Shown piece by piece: positions 26,527 through 35,156 of a stretch of 64,000 nt of DNA. The position numbers were made by a program, and so were the translations under genes. Below the pieces are notes generated by a model. It saw only the letters and a program-made list of their open reading frames with translations. It was not told the DNA's origin and ran no database searches. Position 1 is the stretch's first letter; every line of letters starts with the position of its first letter. Origin of the DNA: Rhizobium lusitanum (GTDB lineage: Bacteria > Pseudomonadota > Alphaproteobacteria > Rhizobiales > Rhizobiaceae); NCBI RefSeq assembly GCF_014189535.1, contig NZ_CP050308.1, positions 868,001 to 932,000 on the forward strand. The letters are read 5' to 3'.

Positions 26527-26753
26527 GTCTGGCAATTCTCCCTGGTCGGCGTCTGATTAGACACCCATCCGAAAGTGGCCTCAAAATGGGGTACGGCAAG
26601 AATAAATGGCGATTTCTCTTACCGAACGTTAATTTGACGCCTTGATCACACAAATTTTTATATTTTATTCAGCATGATAATCTTAAATTCCACACTAGTG
26701 TCAAAATTGCCATGTGTGTGTCGGCTCAGCCACCATCCGAGGATTCGACTGAC

Positions 26754-28187
26754 GTGAACCGGTTCCTGAAAATAAGCCTTTCCTTGGCCCTGACGGCCAC
26801 GGCATCCGCTCTCGCATTGACCGATGCGCAGGCGCAGTATTATCGCGGCGGGAACAACGACGTCGTTCTGGTGACGCCGGACGGGCGGATCCTCGATCAG
26901 TATTCAGAGCAGGATTATGTGAGAACGCGAGACGGGCGCGGCCGGCGCGTATTGGTGGATCGCTACGGCAATGTCGTCGCCACCGAGATGCGGGCCAGCA
27001 CGTACTACCCTCAGGCACCAGCTCACGACGCCTATAGTGACGACGGATCCAGCAACGGCGGCGGCTATGGCGACACGCAGCTTTCCAACAATGGCGGCTA
27101 CCGCGATTATCGACAATATCGCGGCGACGGCAGTGATGGTAGCGTCATTACCGGCGGCATCCCTCGCGACAGCTCCATTCAGCGCGTGCCGCTCGATGAC
27201 CAGGCCCAGCCGAATACGGACGCACAAACCCAGCAGGGTCAGGCAAATCCGAACGGCAACGACTATGCCTCGATCGATCCGCAGCAGACGCCCGAGGTCC
27301 AGAGCAAGCCTCCGGCCGAACCAGTCATCACGCTGAAGGGCAAATCGAAGATGGAGATCACGGCGATCGAGGTCTTCCTCGCTCGCCAGGGCATTTCGCC
27401 AGGCGCCATCGACGGCCGCATGGGCGGCAATGTCACCAAGGCCATCTACGCTTATCAGCAGATGACCGGCCAGGCGCTTGATCCGAAGGATACCGATTCG
27501 ATCCTCGAGCAATTGCGCCTGTCAGGCGGCATGCCGATCATCAACTACACGATCACGCCCGCCGACGCAGCCGGCCCCTATGTCGCGTCGATCCCTGAGG
27601 ACTACGCCGAAAAGGCCCAGATGCCGTCGCTCGGCTATACCTCGACCACCGAAATGCTGGCCGAGCGCTTCCATATGGATGAAGGCTATCTCAAGGAGCT
27701 GAACCCGGGTGTCGATTTCACCGTCCCGGGCAACACGATCAAAGTGGTCAATACCGGCCCGAGCAAGACCGGTACCGTCGCAAAGATTCTTGCCGACAAG
27801 GGTCGAAAGCAGGTCTTCGCCTATGACGCTGCCGGTACGCTGATCGCCGCCTATCCCGCCAGCATCGGCTCGACCGACACGCCTTCGCCGTCCGGTACGG
27901 TCACGGTCGAACGCGTCGCCTTCAATCCGGGCTACACCTACAATCCGAAGATCAATTTCAAGCAGGGCGCCAACGACAAGATCCTCGACATTCCACCCGG
28001 CCCGAACGGCCCGGTCGGTGTTGTCTGGATGGCGCTATCGAAGCCGACCTACGGCATCCATGGCACGCCCGAGCCCTCGAAGATCGGCAAGTCGCAGAGC
28101 CACGGCTGCGTGCGCCTTACCAATTGGGACGCCACCGCACTCGCCAAGATGGTCAAGCCCGGCGTGGTCGTTGAATTCGTCGATTGA
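26754..28187 (+). CDS. L,D-transpeptidase (YkuD) with peptidoglycan-binding domain
   Basis: The protein (477 residues from GTG 26754) begins VNRFLKISLSLALTATASAL, a signal peptide ending at AQAQ. A Gln/Asn/Gly-rich low-complexity region covers about 30-190. A PG_binding domain follows (MEITAIEVFLARQGISPGAIDG, about 200-245). A C-terminal YkuD domain has HGTPEP and the catalytic SHGCVRL motif. It should form 3-3 crosslinks or anchor proteins to peptidoglycan. GAGGA lies 10 bases before the GTG; an ATG at 26712 (491 residues) is possible but has no ribosome site. Confidence 0.9.
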   Translation: MNRFLKISLSLALTATASALALTDAQAQYYRGGNNDVVLVTPDGRILDQYSEQDYVRTRDGRGRRVLVDRYGNVVATEMRASTYYPQAPAHDAYSDDGSSNGGGYGDTQLSNNGGYRDYRQYRGDGSDGSVITGGIPRDSSIQRVPLDDQAQPNTDAQTQQGQANPNGNDYASIDPQQTPEVQSKPPAEPVITLKGKSKMEITAIEVFLARQGISPGAIDGRMGGNVTKAIYAYQQMTGQALDPKDTDSILEQLRLSGGMPIINYTITPADAAGPYVASIPEDYAEKAQMPSLGYTSTTEMLAERFHMDEGYLKELNPGVDFTVPGNTIKVVNTGPSKTGTVAKILADKGRKQVFAYDAAGTLIAAYPASIGSTDTPSPSGTVTVERVAFNPGYTYNPKINFKQGANDKILDIPPGPNGPVGVVWMALSKPTYGIHGTPEPSKIGKSQSHGCVRLTNWDATALAKMVKPGVVVEFVD

Positions 28188-28202
28188 TTGATAGTCTAAA
28201 CA

Positions 28203-28244
28203 AACAAAGGGCCGCCGGGAGATCTCCCGGCGGCCCTTTTGTTT
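28203..28244. terminator. Strong bidirectional terminator
   Basis: AAAGGGCCGCCGGGAGA (28206-28222) is followed immediately by its exact reverse complement (28223-28239), flanked by AAACA and TTTGTTT. It terminates the L,D-transpeptidase gene and the leftward amine cluster. Confidence 0.88.
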
Positions 28245-28296
28245 GTCTTAAGATGGTCGATGCGCCGCAATCCAGCCACGGCGCACCGATGGTCTT

Positions 28297-29445
28297 TTAG
28301 AAGCAATCGCGGAACAGCACCTTGGTGTTTTCCAGCGTCATCGGCACCGGATTACCACCGGCGCTGGGATCCTCGATCGCCATGGCCGAGAGTTCGTCGA
28401 TCCGATCCGGAGCGATGCCCATGGCCGAGAGGCTTTCCGGCACACCAAGTTCAGCGCGCAGTTGAAGCACATAGTCATAAAACCCGTCGAAACCGCCGGA
28501 AATGCCGAGATAGGCGGCCGCACGGGCGATCTTGTCTTCAATGAGCTTGCGGTTGAAGCGCAGGACGGCCGGCATGACAACGGCATTGGTCATGCCGTGA
28601 TGCGTGTTGTAGACGGCGCCGATCGGATGCGACAACGCGTGAATGGCGCCGAGGCCCTTCTGGAACGCAACGGCGCCCATGGCGGCGGCACTCATCATGT
28701 TGGCGCGAGCTTCGAGGTCAGTCCCTTCCTTATAGGCGCGCGGCAGGAATTCCTTGACGAGCCGCATGCCTTCCAGCGCGATGCCCGCCGACATCGGGTG
28801 GTAGAAGGGTGAGGAATAGGCTTCCAGGCAATGGGCGAACGCATCCATGCCGGTGCCGGCGGTGATGACCTTCGGCATGCCGACCGTCAGTTCCGGATCG
28901 GCGATGACAACACCCGGCAGGAACTTCGGATGGAAGATGATCTTCTTCACATGCGTTTGGGAATTGGTGATGACGCTGGCGCGGCCAACTTCGGAGCCGG
29001 TGCCGGCCGTCGTCGGCACGGCAACGATCGGGGCAATGCCTTCGACATTGGCACGAGTCCACCAGTCGCCGATATCCTCGAAATCCCAGACCGGACGTGT
29101 CTGGCCCGCCATGAAGGCAACGCACTTGCCGAGATCGAGGCCAGAGCCGCCGCCGAAAGCGACAACGCCGTCATGCCCGCCATCCTTGAACGCCTTGACG
29201 CCGGCCTCGAGGTTCTTCTCGTTCGGATTGGGATCGACATCGGCGAAGATGGCGCGGCCGAGACCGGCATCCTCGAGAATATCCAGCGCCGTCTTGGTGA
29301 TCGCCATCGAGGCGAGGCCTCGGTCGGTGATCAGCAGCGGCTTCTTAATCCCCAGGCTCTTGCAGGCATCCGCCAGTTCCGTGATCCGGCCGCGACCGAG
29401 CTTGAAGGCGGTGGGATAGCTCCAATTGGCTGAGATAGTGCTCAT
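28297..29445 (-). CDS. Iron-containing (group III) alcohol dehydrogenase
   Basis: The 382-residue protein has the NAD-binding GGGSGLDLGK (about 94-103), PTTAGTGSEVGRASVI, and the metal ligands in GTGMDAFAHCLEAYSSPFYHP and HALSHPIGAVYNTHHGMTNAVVMP (one Asp, three His). It oxidises primary alcohols to aldehydes or the reverse. ATG 29445 overlaps the aldehyde dehydrogenase stop (ATGA, 29442-29445), so the two are translationally coupled and should act in sequence. In this cluster a gamma-glutamyl amino alcohol is a reasonable substrate (inference). Confidence 0.9.
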   Translation of the reverse strand: MSTISANWSYPTAFKLGRGRITELADACKSLGIKKPLLITDRGLASMAITKTALDILEDAGLGRAIFADVDPNPNEKNLEAGVKAFKDGGHDGVVAFGGGSGLDLGKCVAFMAGQTRPVWDFEDIGDWWTRANVEGIAPIVAVPTTAGTGSEVGRASVITNSQTHVKKIIFHPKFLPGVVIADPELTVGMPKVITAGTGMDAFAHCLEAYSSPFYHPMSAGIALEGMRLVKEFLPRAYKEGTDLEARANMMSAAAMGAVAFQKGLGAIHALSHPIGAVYNTHHGMTNAVVMPAVLRFNRKLIEDKIARAAAYLGISGGFDGFYDYVLQLRAELGVPESLSAMGIAPDRIDELSAMAIEDPSAGGNPVPMTLENTKVLFRDCF

Positions 29446-30827
29446 GCTGTTACTTTCTTCAGATGGTAAGATTTCGGGCGCGTCAGGTTGTGGAATCCGA
29501 TGACAGAGAGCGAGCCGCCACGGCCAGTTTCCTTGACACCAGTCCAGCACAACGCCGGGTCGAGATAATCTGCACGGTTCATGAAGACAGTGCCGGTTTC
29601 GATGTCGCGGCCGATACGGGCGGCGCGCTCGACATCCTTGGTCCAGAGCGACGCCGTCAGGCCATAAGGGCTGTCATTCATCAGCTCCAGCGCTTCCGCA
29701 TCGCTCTTTACCTTCATGATGCCAACTGCCGGACCGAAGGTTTCCTCGCGCATGAAAGCCATGGAGTGATCGACATTGACGAGGATCTGCGGCGCGAGAT
29801 AGGCGCCACCATCATCCGCCGGGAAAAGCTTGGGATCGACCAGCGCCTTGGCGCCCTTGGCGACGGCATCGGCGATCTGCTCGCGCACGACCTTGGCGAA
29901 GCGCTTATGCGCCATCGGTCCGAGCGTGGTTTCCGGATCGAGCGGATTGCCGAGCTTGTAGTTCGACACCCAGGCAACCGACTTTTCAACGAAGGCGTCG
30001 TAGAGCGATTCATGGACATAAATGCGCTCGATGCCGCAGCAGCACTGGCCGGAATTGAACGTGGCGCCGTCCATCAGCGTATCGACGGCAGCCTCTAAAT
30101 CGGCATCTTCCATGACATAGCCCGGATCCTTGCCGCCGAGCTCGAGGCCAAGACTGGTGAAAGTGCCGGCGGCGGCGCGCTCGATGGAGCGTCCGCCTTC
30201 GACCGAACCGGTGAAGTTGACGAAGTTGAAGCTGCCGGCGGCGATCAGCGCCGAGGTCGTCGCGTGATCGAGAAAGACGTTCTGGAAGACGTCGGCGGGA
30301 ACACCGACCTCGACAAAGGCCTGCACAAGCCGCTCGCCGACCAGAAGTGTCTGGCTGGCATGCTTCAGGATGACGGTATTGCCGGCCATCAGCGCCGGAG
30401 CGATCGTATTGATCGCCGTCATATAGGGATAGTTCCACGGCGCGATGACGAAGACGACGCCATGCGGCTCGCGCTCGATACGCCGCGCAAAATTCGCGCT
30501 GTCTTCCACCACCAGCGGCGACAGCGCATCGGCGGCGATCGAGGCGACATAGTTGGAGCGCTCATTGAAGCCGCGATATTCGCCGCCATACTTGATCGGC
30601 CGACCCATCTGCCAGGTCAGCTCCGGCACGACGACATCGGCCATTTCGTTAAGGCGGGCAACGCCTTTCAGCACCAGCTGAACGCGGTCTTCCAGCGGAC
30701 GGCGCGCCCAATCCTTCTGCGCCTTGCGGGCGCGGTCCACCACATCCTTGGCAGCCTCCAGCGACAGCGCTGGACGTTCCGCATAAACCTCGCCATTCAC
30801 GGGTGATACGCATGTGATCATGGTCAT
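29442..30827 (-). CDS. NAD(P)-dependent aldehyde dehydrogenase
   Basis: The 461-residue ALDH contains FVIAPWNYPYMTAINTIAPALMAGNTVILKHAS (cofactor binding), NFTGSVEGGRSI, LELGGKDPGYV with the general-base Glu, and FNSGQCCCGIERIYV with the nucleophile Cys (about 261). ETFGPAVGIMKV follows. It oxidises an aldehyde to the acid. AGGA lies 8 bases before the ATG. Coupling to the Fe-alcohol dehydrogenase and position after a glutamine-synthetase-like ligase suggest oxidation of a gamma-glutamylated aminoaldehyde. Confidence 0.92.
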   Translation of the reverse strand: MTMITCVSPVNGEVYAERPALSLEAAKDVVDRARKAQKDWARRPLEDRVQLVLKGVARLNEMADVVVPELTWQMGRPIKYGGEYRGFNERSNYVASIAADALSPLVVEDSANFARRIEREPHGVVFVIAPWNYPYMTAINTIAPALMAGNTVILKHASQTLLVGERLVQAFVEVGVPADVFQNVFLDHATTSALIAAGSFNFVNFTGSVEGGRSIERAAAGTFTSLGLELGGKDPGYVMEDADLEAAVDTLMDGATFNSGQCCCGIERIYVHESLYDAFVEKSVAWVSNYKLGNPLDPETTLGPMAHKRFAKVVREQIADAVAKGAKALVDPKLFPADDGGAYLAPQILVNVDHSMAFMREETFGPAVGIMKVKSDAEALELMNDSPYGLTASLWTKDVERAARIGRDIETGTVFMNRADYLDPALCWTGVKETGRGGSLSVIGFHNLTRPKSYHLKKVTA

Positions 30828-30995
30828 GATCGAAATCCTGTTTTTATAGTCACGAACATATTTTCGGCTAGCCGCGAAGAAGGTTTTCGCAAGCCCTGCG
30901 CCGCCGAAAGAAGCGTTTTCCGCAGCAACCTTCCCTGCCCTCGCCTGGCGACGAAAATTGGGCAGGGCTCACAATCAACGCAGGCTTACGCCCTT

Positions 30996-32357
30996 TCAGA
31001 ATCCGCGCGCCACCTCCCAATCGGTGATGCGGCGGTCGTATTCTTCCTGCTCCCATTCGGCAGCGCGGGTATAGTGGTCGATCACCTCGTCGCCGAAGGC
31101 TGCGCGCAGCATCTTCGAGCCCGACAGCGCCACTGCAGCGTCGCGGAGCGTGCGCGGAATTTCGCGGACTTCGCGAGCGCCATAGGCATCTCCGACGAAC
31201 GGCGCTTCCAGCTCAAGCTTGTTCTCGATGCCGTCAAGGCCGGCGGCGATCAGCGCGGCAAAGGCGAGATAGGGATTGAGGTCGGAGCCGCCGACGCGGC
31301 ATTCGATGCGGATGCTCTTGGTCTCGGTGCCGCAGAGACGATAGCCCGCCGTGCGGTTGTCCGTGCTCCAGATCGCCTTGGTGGGTGCGAAGGTGCCCGC
31401 GACGAAACGCTTGTAGGAATTGATATAGGGAGCGAGGAAATAGGTGATCTCGCTGGCATGGTTCAAGAGGCCGGCGACATAGTGCTTCATCAGCGGCGTC
31501 ATGCCGTGCTCTGCTTCCTTGTCGAAGAACAGCGGTGTCTTGCCGTCGGCGCTCCACAGCGACTGATGGATATGCGACGAGCTGCCGGCGGCACTGTAGT
31601 TCCACTTCGCCAGGAAGGTGATGGCCTTGCCTTTTGCCCAGGCGATCTCCTTGCAGCCGTTCTTGATGATCACATGCCGGTCGGCCATATCAAGCGCGTC
31701 GGCGTAGCGGACATTGATCTCCTCCTGGCCGGCCGAAGCCTCGCCCTTGGAGTTCTCAACCGGGATCTCGGCGCCCTGCAAGCCCTTGCGGATCGCCCGC
31801 ATGACATCCTCTTCCTTGGTGGTCTGGAAGATGTGGTAGTCCTCGTTATAGCCGCTGACGAGATTGAGGTTGCGATAGCCGGACTCGCGGGCGCTGTCAT
31901 AGGTTTGATCGAACAGGAAGAATTCGAGCTCCGAGGCCATGTAGGCCTTCATGCCCAGAGCCTCTAGACGCTTGATCTGCTTCTTGAGGATGGCGCGCGG
32001 CGAATGAGCCACTTCTTCGTGGGTGTGATGGTCAAGCACGTCGCAGAGTACGAGCGCCGTGCCTTCGAGCCAGGGAATACGGCGAAGCGTGGAGAGATCA
32101 GGCTTCATCGTATAGTCGCCATAGCCCTTTTCCCAGCTTGTCGACTTGTAGCCGGAAACGGTCTCCATCTCGATGTCGGTCGCCTGCAGATAGTTGCAGC
32201 TATGCGTTTCCTTCCAGGCGCTTTCGACGAAGAATTCCGCCTGGAAGCGTTTGCCCATCAAGCGGCCCTGCATATCCACCTGGCATGCCAGAACCGTGTC
32301 GATGCGCCCCTCGGCCACATCCTGTCTGAGGTCGTCTAACGTATAGCTGGTGCTCAT
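30996..32357 (-). CDS. Glutamine-synthetase-family ligase, probably gamma-glutamylamine synthetase (PuuA/IpuC/GlnA4-like)
   Basis: The 453-residue protein has a GS beta-grasp domain (VDMQGRLMGKRF) and catalytic domain: MASELEFFLFDQTYD with metal-binding Glu, GEASAGQEEINVRYADALDMAD, SSSHIHQSLW, and NRTAGYRLCG...IECRVGGSDLNPYLAFAAL. The adenylylation loop of GlnA is absent. The class ATP-dependently joins glutamate to amines. Its neighbours are an amine-type permease, ALDH, Fe-ADH and an amidohydrolase, not nitrogen-assimilation genes, favouring amine catabolism. The actual amine cannot be read from sequence. Confidence 0.85.
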   Translation of the reverse strand: MSTSYTLDDLRQDVAEGRIDTVLACQVDMQGRLMGKRFQAEFFVESAWKETHSCNYLQATDIEMETVSGYKSTSWEKGYGDYTMKPDLSTLRRIPWLEGTALVLCDVLDHHTHEEVAHSPRAILKKQIKRLEALGMKAYMASELEFFLFDQTYDSARESGYRNLNLVSGYNEDYHIFQTTKEEDVMRAIRKGLQGAEIPVENSKGEASAGQEEINVRYADALDMADRHVIIKNGCKEIAWAKGKAITFLAKWNYSAAGSSSHIHQSLWSADGKTPLFFDKEAEHGMTPLMKHYVAGLLNHASEITYFLAPYINSYKRFVAGTFAPTKAIWSTDNRTAGYRLCGTETKSIRIECRVGGSDLNPYLAFAALIAAGLDGIENKLELEAPFVGDAYGAREVREIPRTLRDAAVALSGSKMLRAAFGDEVIDHYTRAAEWEQEEYDRRITDWEVARGF

Positions 32358-32453
32358 GATCGATCCGCCTGAATACTAATGGTGACATCGGACAACGAAA
32401 CGACATTCCCTGGCGGGAACAACGCGTATTCCGTGCTGCGTTTGTGCCGGTGA

Positions 32454-32479
32454 AAGAGGCCGCACGCATGCGGCCTCTT
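32454..32479 (-). terminator. Hairpin between permease and ligase genes (attenuator-like)
   Basis: AAGAGGCCGC (32454-32463) and GCGGCCTCTT (32470-32479) form a 10-bp stem with a 6-base loop. Read leftward it lies 32 bp after the permease stop and has only a weak T tract, so partial termination or mRNA protection is more likely than full termination. Confidence 0.5.
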
Positions 32480-32510
32480 GGTTTTGGTTTTAGGACCTGC
32501 GGCCCAGCTC

Positions 32511-34082
32511 TCAGCTTTCGCCGACAGCCGCTTCAGCCGCTGCGATATCGGCCTTGCGCTTGGCGATTGCGTCACCGATCGGCGGCCCCTTGAAGCGGCG
32601 GCGCTCGAAACCGAACCAGACGATTGCCGTCAGCACGAGGAAGCCGACCGTGATGATACCCGCCCAATCATTCGGCGGCTGAATGCCAATAACGAAGATG
32701 ATGATCATCGAGATGACCGTCAGCACGGCAAAGAGCTTGAACAACCCCTCGCCGAGGTTCCACGGACCCATCTTGTCCCACTTCGACGTGCCCCATGCGA
32801 ACAGGCCGAGCGTGATCGGGATCGCAAAGGAGAAGAACAGGAAGATGACGGTGCAGGAAACGACGATACTGTACACCGGCGTATCGCCGATCGACACCAG
32901 CGACGAACCCCAGACGAACAGCACCGAAAGGATCGAACCGGTCCAGATCGCCGAAACTGGTGTGCGGTATTTCGGGCTGACCTTGGCGAGTGCCTTCGAA
33001 GCCGGAAGGCCGCCGTCACGCGAGAATGCGAAGATCATGCGCGACACCGACGTTACCGTCGCCAGACCGCACAGCCACTGGCTGATGAGGATCAGGAAGT
33101 ACAGGATATCCTTGATGATCGGGTTCACCTGAGAGTTCATCGCCCAGAAGAACACGTTCCAGCCCTGCTTGGCAGCATCGTCCATGTTCGGGAGCATCAG
33201 CACGAACGAGCACAGCATGATGTAGCCGAACAATGCCGACCAAAGCACGGAGCCTACCATGCCGCGCGGAACGGAATGGGCCGCCTTGACGGTCTCTTCC
33301 GAGGTATGCGCGGAGGCGTCATAACCGGTGATCGTGTAGATCGGCAGCAGCAGACCGAGAGCGAAGACCCAGAAGGTAGACACCTGCGGCCAGACCGGAG
33401 CGCCGGTCGCTGTGCCGTCGGCGGCGATCGTGGCCAAGCCCGAATAGTTGGTGAAGGTGAACAGCCGTGCAAAGTCAAAGGATGGCGCGGCGGCCAGGCA
33501 CACGATCGACAGTGCGATCGCCGTTGCGAAGATCAGGTAACCGGAAAAGTCGGTCAACTTGGCCGTCAGACCGATGCCCATATGGTTCACCAGCGCCTGA
33601 AGGCCGGTGATGACGACCAGGAACGCCATGCGGACCAATGTCGTATCGGTCATGCCGAAATACTCACCGAAAGCGCCGATGAAGAAGTAGTAGGTGCCGA
33701 CATTGATCGCGCCGAGAACCGTGACGAGACCGAGGAGGTTGAACCAGGCGGTCAGCCAGCCGGTGAAGCGGTTGCCGAGGATCGAACCCCAGTGATAGAG
33801 CCCACCCGCTGTTGGATAGGCCGAGCTGATCTGTGCCATAGCAACAGCAAAGACCAGAGAAATAAAGCATCCGACCGGCCAGCCGATGCCGATCGCGGCA
33901 CCGCCGGCACCTGACGTTGCCTGGGCAAGCGAATTGATACCGCCGGAAAGAATACAAATAATCGAAAAGGAAACCGCGAAATTCGAGAACGAGCTCATTC
34001 GCCGTTCCAACTCCTGGGCATAGCCCATGGAGTGCAGGATATGCACATCCTCTTTCTTGTCTAAGTCTGTGTAATCAGACAT
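32511..34082 (-). CDS. APC-superfamily amino-acid/amine permease
   Basis: The 523-residue protein has about 12 hydrophobic segments. Diagnostic stretches include FSIICILSGGINSLAQA, GGLYHWGSILG, YTITGYDASAHTSEETVKAAHSVPRG and FAFSRDGGLPASKALAKVSP, typical of the APC family that includes GABA, choline and ethanolamine permeases. It should import the substrate of this cluster. AGGGGGAATGAC precedes ATG 34082; an upstream in-frame start at 34145 is unlikely. It lies between the amidohydrolase and the ligase genes on the same strand. Confidence 0.9.
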   Translation of the reverse strand: MSDYTDLDKKEDVHILHSMGYAQELERRMSSFSNFAVSFSIICILSGGINSLAQATSGAGGAAIGIGWPVGCFISLVFAVAMAQISSAYPTAGGLYHWGSILGNRFTGWLTAWFNLLGLVTVLGAINVGTYYFFIGAFGEYFGMTDTTLVRMAFLVVITGLQALVNHMGIGLTAKLTDFSGYLIFATAIALSIVCLAAAPSFDFARLFTFTNYSGLATIAADGTATGAPVWPQVSTFWVFALGLLLPIYTITGYDASAHTSEETVKAAHSVPRGMVGSVLWSALFGYIMLCSFVLMLPNMDDAAKQGWNVFFWAMNSQVNPIIKDILYFLILISQWLCGLATVTSVSRMIFAFSRDGGLPASKALAKVSPKYRTPVSAIWTGSILSVLFVWGSSLVSIGDTPVYSIVVSCTVIFLFFSFAIPITLGLFAWGTSKWDKMGPWNLGEGLFKLFAVLTVISMIIIFVIGIQPPNDWAGIITVGFLVLTAIVWFGFERRRFKGPPIGDAIAKRKADIAAAEAAVGES

Positions 34083-34208
34083 GTCATTCCCCCTAAAACC
34101 AAGCCTTCCGCGGAATTGCGAAAGACCGTATCTCATGTGAACCACCGACTTTTTGCCGTATGGCCCGATCGCAGTTGAGCTGCTCCCCGGGGTCTTTTCT
34201 TCTTCTAA

Positions 34209-34976
34209 TCAGGCTTCCAGACTGCTCTGGAGAAGCCCTGTCAGATAGTCGGCCACGACCCCTTGGCCGACGTCATCCACGACGAGGTCGTTGCGGACCT
34301 CGATCATCACGTTATGCAAACCATTGGCGATCCCATGCAATTTCAGCGTATGGGTCACTCCGTCCTCAGGCCCGTAGGGCTCGTTGCGTTCGGTACGATA
34401 GAGCGGCGCCTCAGCCGCCGCGTCCAGCATGCGATCCGCCAGCCAGCGATCATTATCGTGCAGAATGCCGAGCTCTACTGCCCGACGCTTGCCGTTGTAG
34501 ACGGGCGTAAAACTGTGGACAGTGACGATCACGTTTTTTTGTCCCCTGGCCCCCCGCTCTTTCAGGAGCGCCCGAATGCGATTGTGGAACGGTATGTAAA
34601 GCGCCTCGGTCCGTGCCTCCCGATCCACAGCCCGCAGATGCTGATTGCCAGGGATCGTGTAGATCTCGCTGATTTCCGGCATGGCGCCGGCGCTTTCCGG
34701 TGGCCGGTTGCAATCATAAATCAGGCGCGAGAAGCGCTGATGAACCAATGTTGCATCGAGGCTATCGGAGATTTTCCGGGCAACAGCCAATGCCCCCGGA
34801 TCCCAAGCAATGTGGCTGGAAAGCGCTTCCGGTGACAGGCCAAGATCGCCGAAGCGCTCCGGCAGCCTGCGAGATGCATGTTCGCAAATGATGAAAAACG
34901 GACTCTTTCCGTCCGGCCGCTCGACCGCAACGCACTCGCCATCCGCTTCCGTCAAAATGCCTTGCTGGGCAAGCAT
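34209..34976 (-). CDS. N-formylglutamate amidohydrolase-family enzyme
   Basis: The 255-residue protein has FGase-superfamily motifs: FFIICEHASRRLPERFG with metal-binding Glu/His, IAWDPGALAVARKI, YDCNRPP, VTVHSFTPVYNGKRR and HNVMIEVRNDL. Relatives hydrolyse N-formylglutamate to formate and glutamate. No hut genes are present; here it heads a cluster with a gamma-glutamyl ligase, so release of glutamate from a gamma-glutamyl amino acid is a reasonable alternative (inference). It is the promoter-proximal gene, divergent from the RpiR-type regulator. Confidence 0.82.
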   Translation of the reverse strand: MLAQQGILTEADGECVAVERPDGKSPFFIICEHASRRLPERFGDLGLSPEALSSHIAWDPGALAVARKISDSLDATLVHQRFSRLIYDCNRPPESAGAMPEISEIYTIPGNQHLRAVDREARTEALYIPFHNRIRALLKERGARGQKNVIVTVHSFTPVYNGKRRAVELGILHDNDRWLADRMLDAAAEAPLYRTERNEPYGPEDGVTHTLKLHGIANGLHNVMIEVRNDLVVDDVGQGVVADYLTGLLQSSLEA

Positions 34977-35055
34977 TGCAGGCGCCCCATCGCTACTTAA
35001 TAAATTTTTTATAAGAAAAGAATTCTTCAGGTTCCGGCGACTGTCAACTGCAAAC

Positions 35056-35098
35056 TGAAATTATTTCTTCATTTGTGACATTGACTCGAAATGTGACA
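35056..35098. promoter_or_regulatory. Candidate operator repeats between the amine cluster and the RpiR-type gene
   Basis: GAAATTATTTC at 35057-35067 is palindromic, and TGTGACA occurs twice 18 bp apart (35074-35080 and 35092-35098). They lie in the divergent intergenic region immediately before the regulator. Which, if either, is bound by the regulator is unknown. Confidence 0.35.
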
Positions 35099-35156
35099 GC
35101 GTTGTTATATCGTCGCAGGAGACTGGCATAAGACCGTCCCGGGGAGCTAAAATCGA

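Noticed and set aside
32478..33914. 478-codon frame opposite the APC permease
   Set aside because: Its product is rich in Asp, Glu, Arg and Gln, as expected from the complement of a hydrophobic membrane-protein gene, with no domain or ribosome site.
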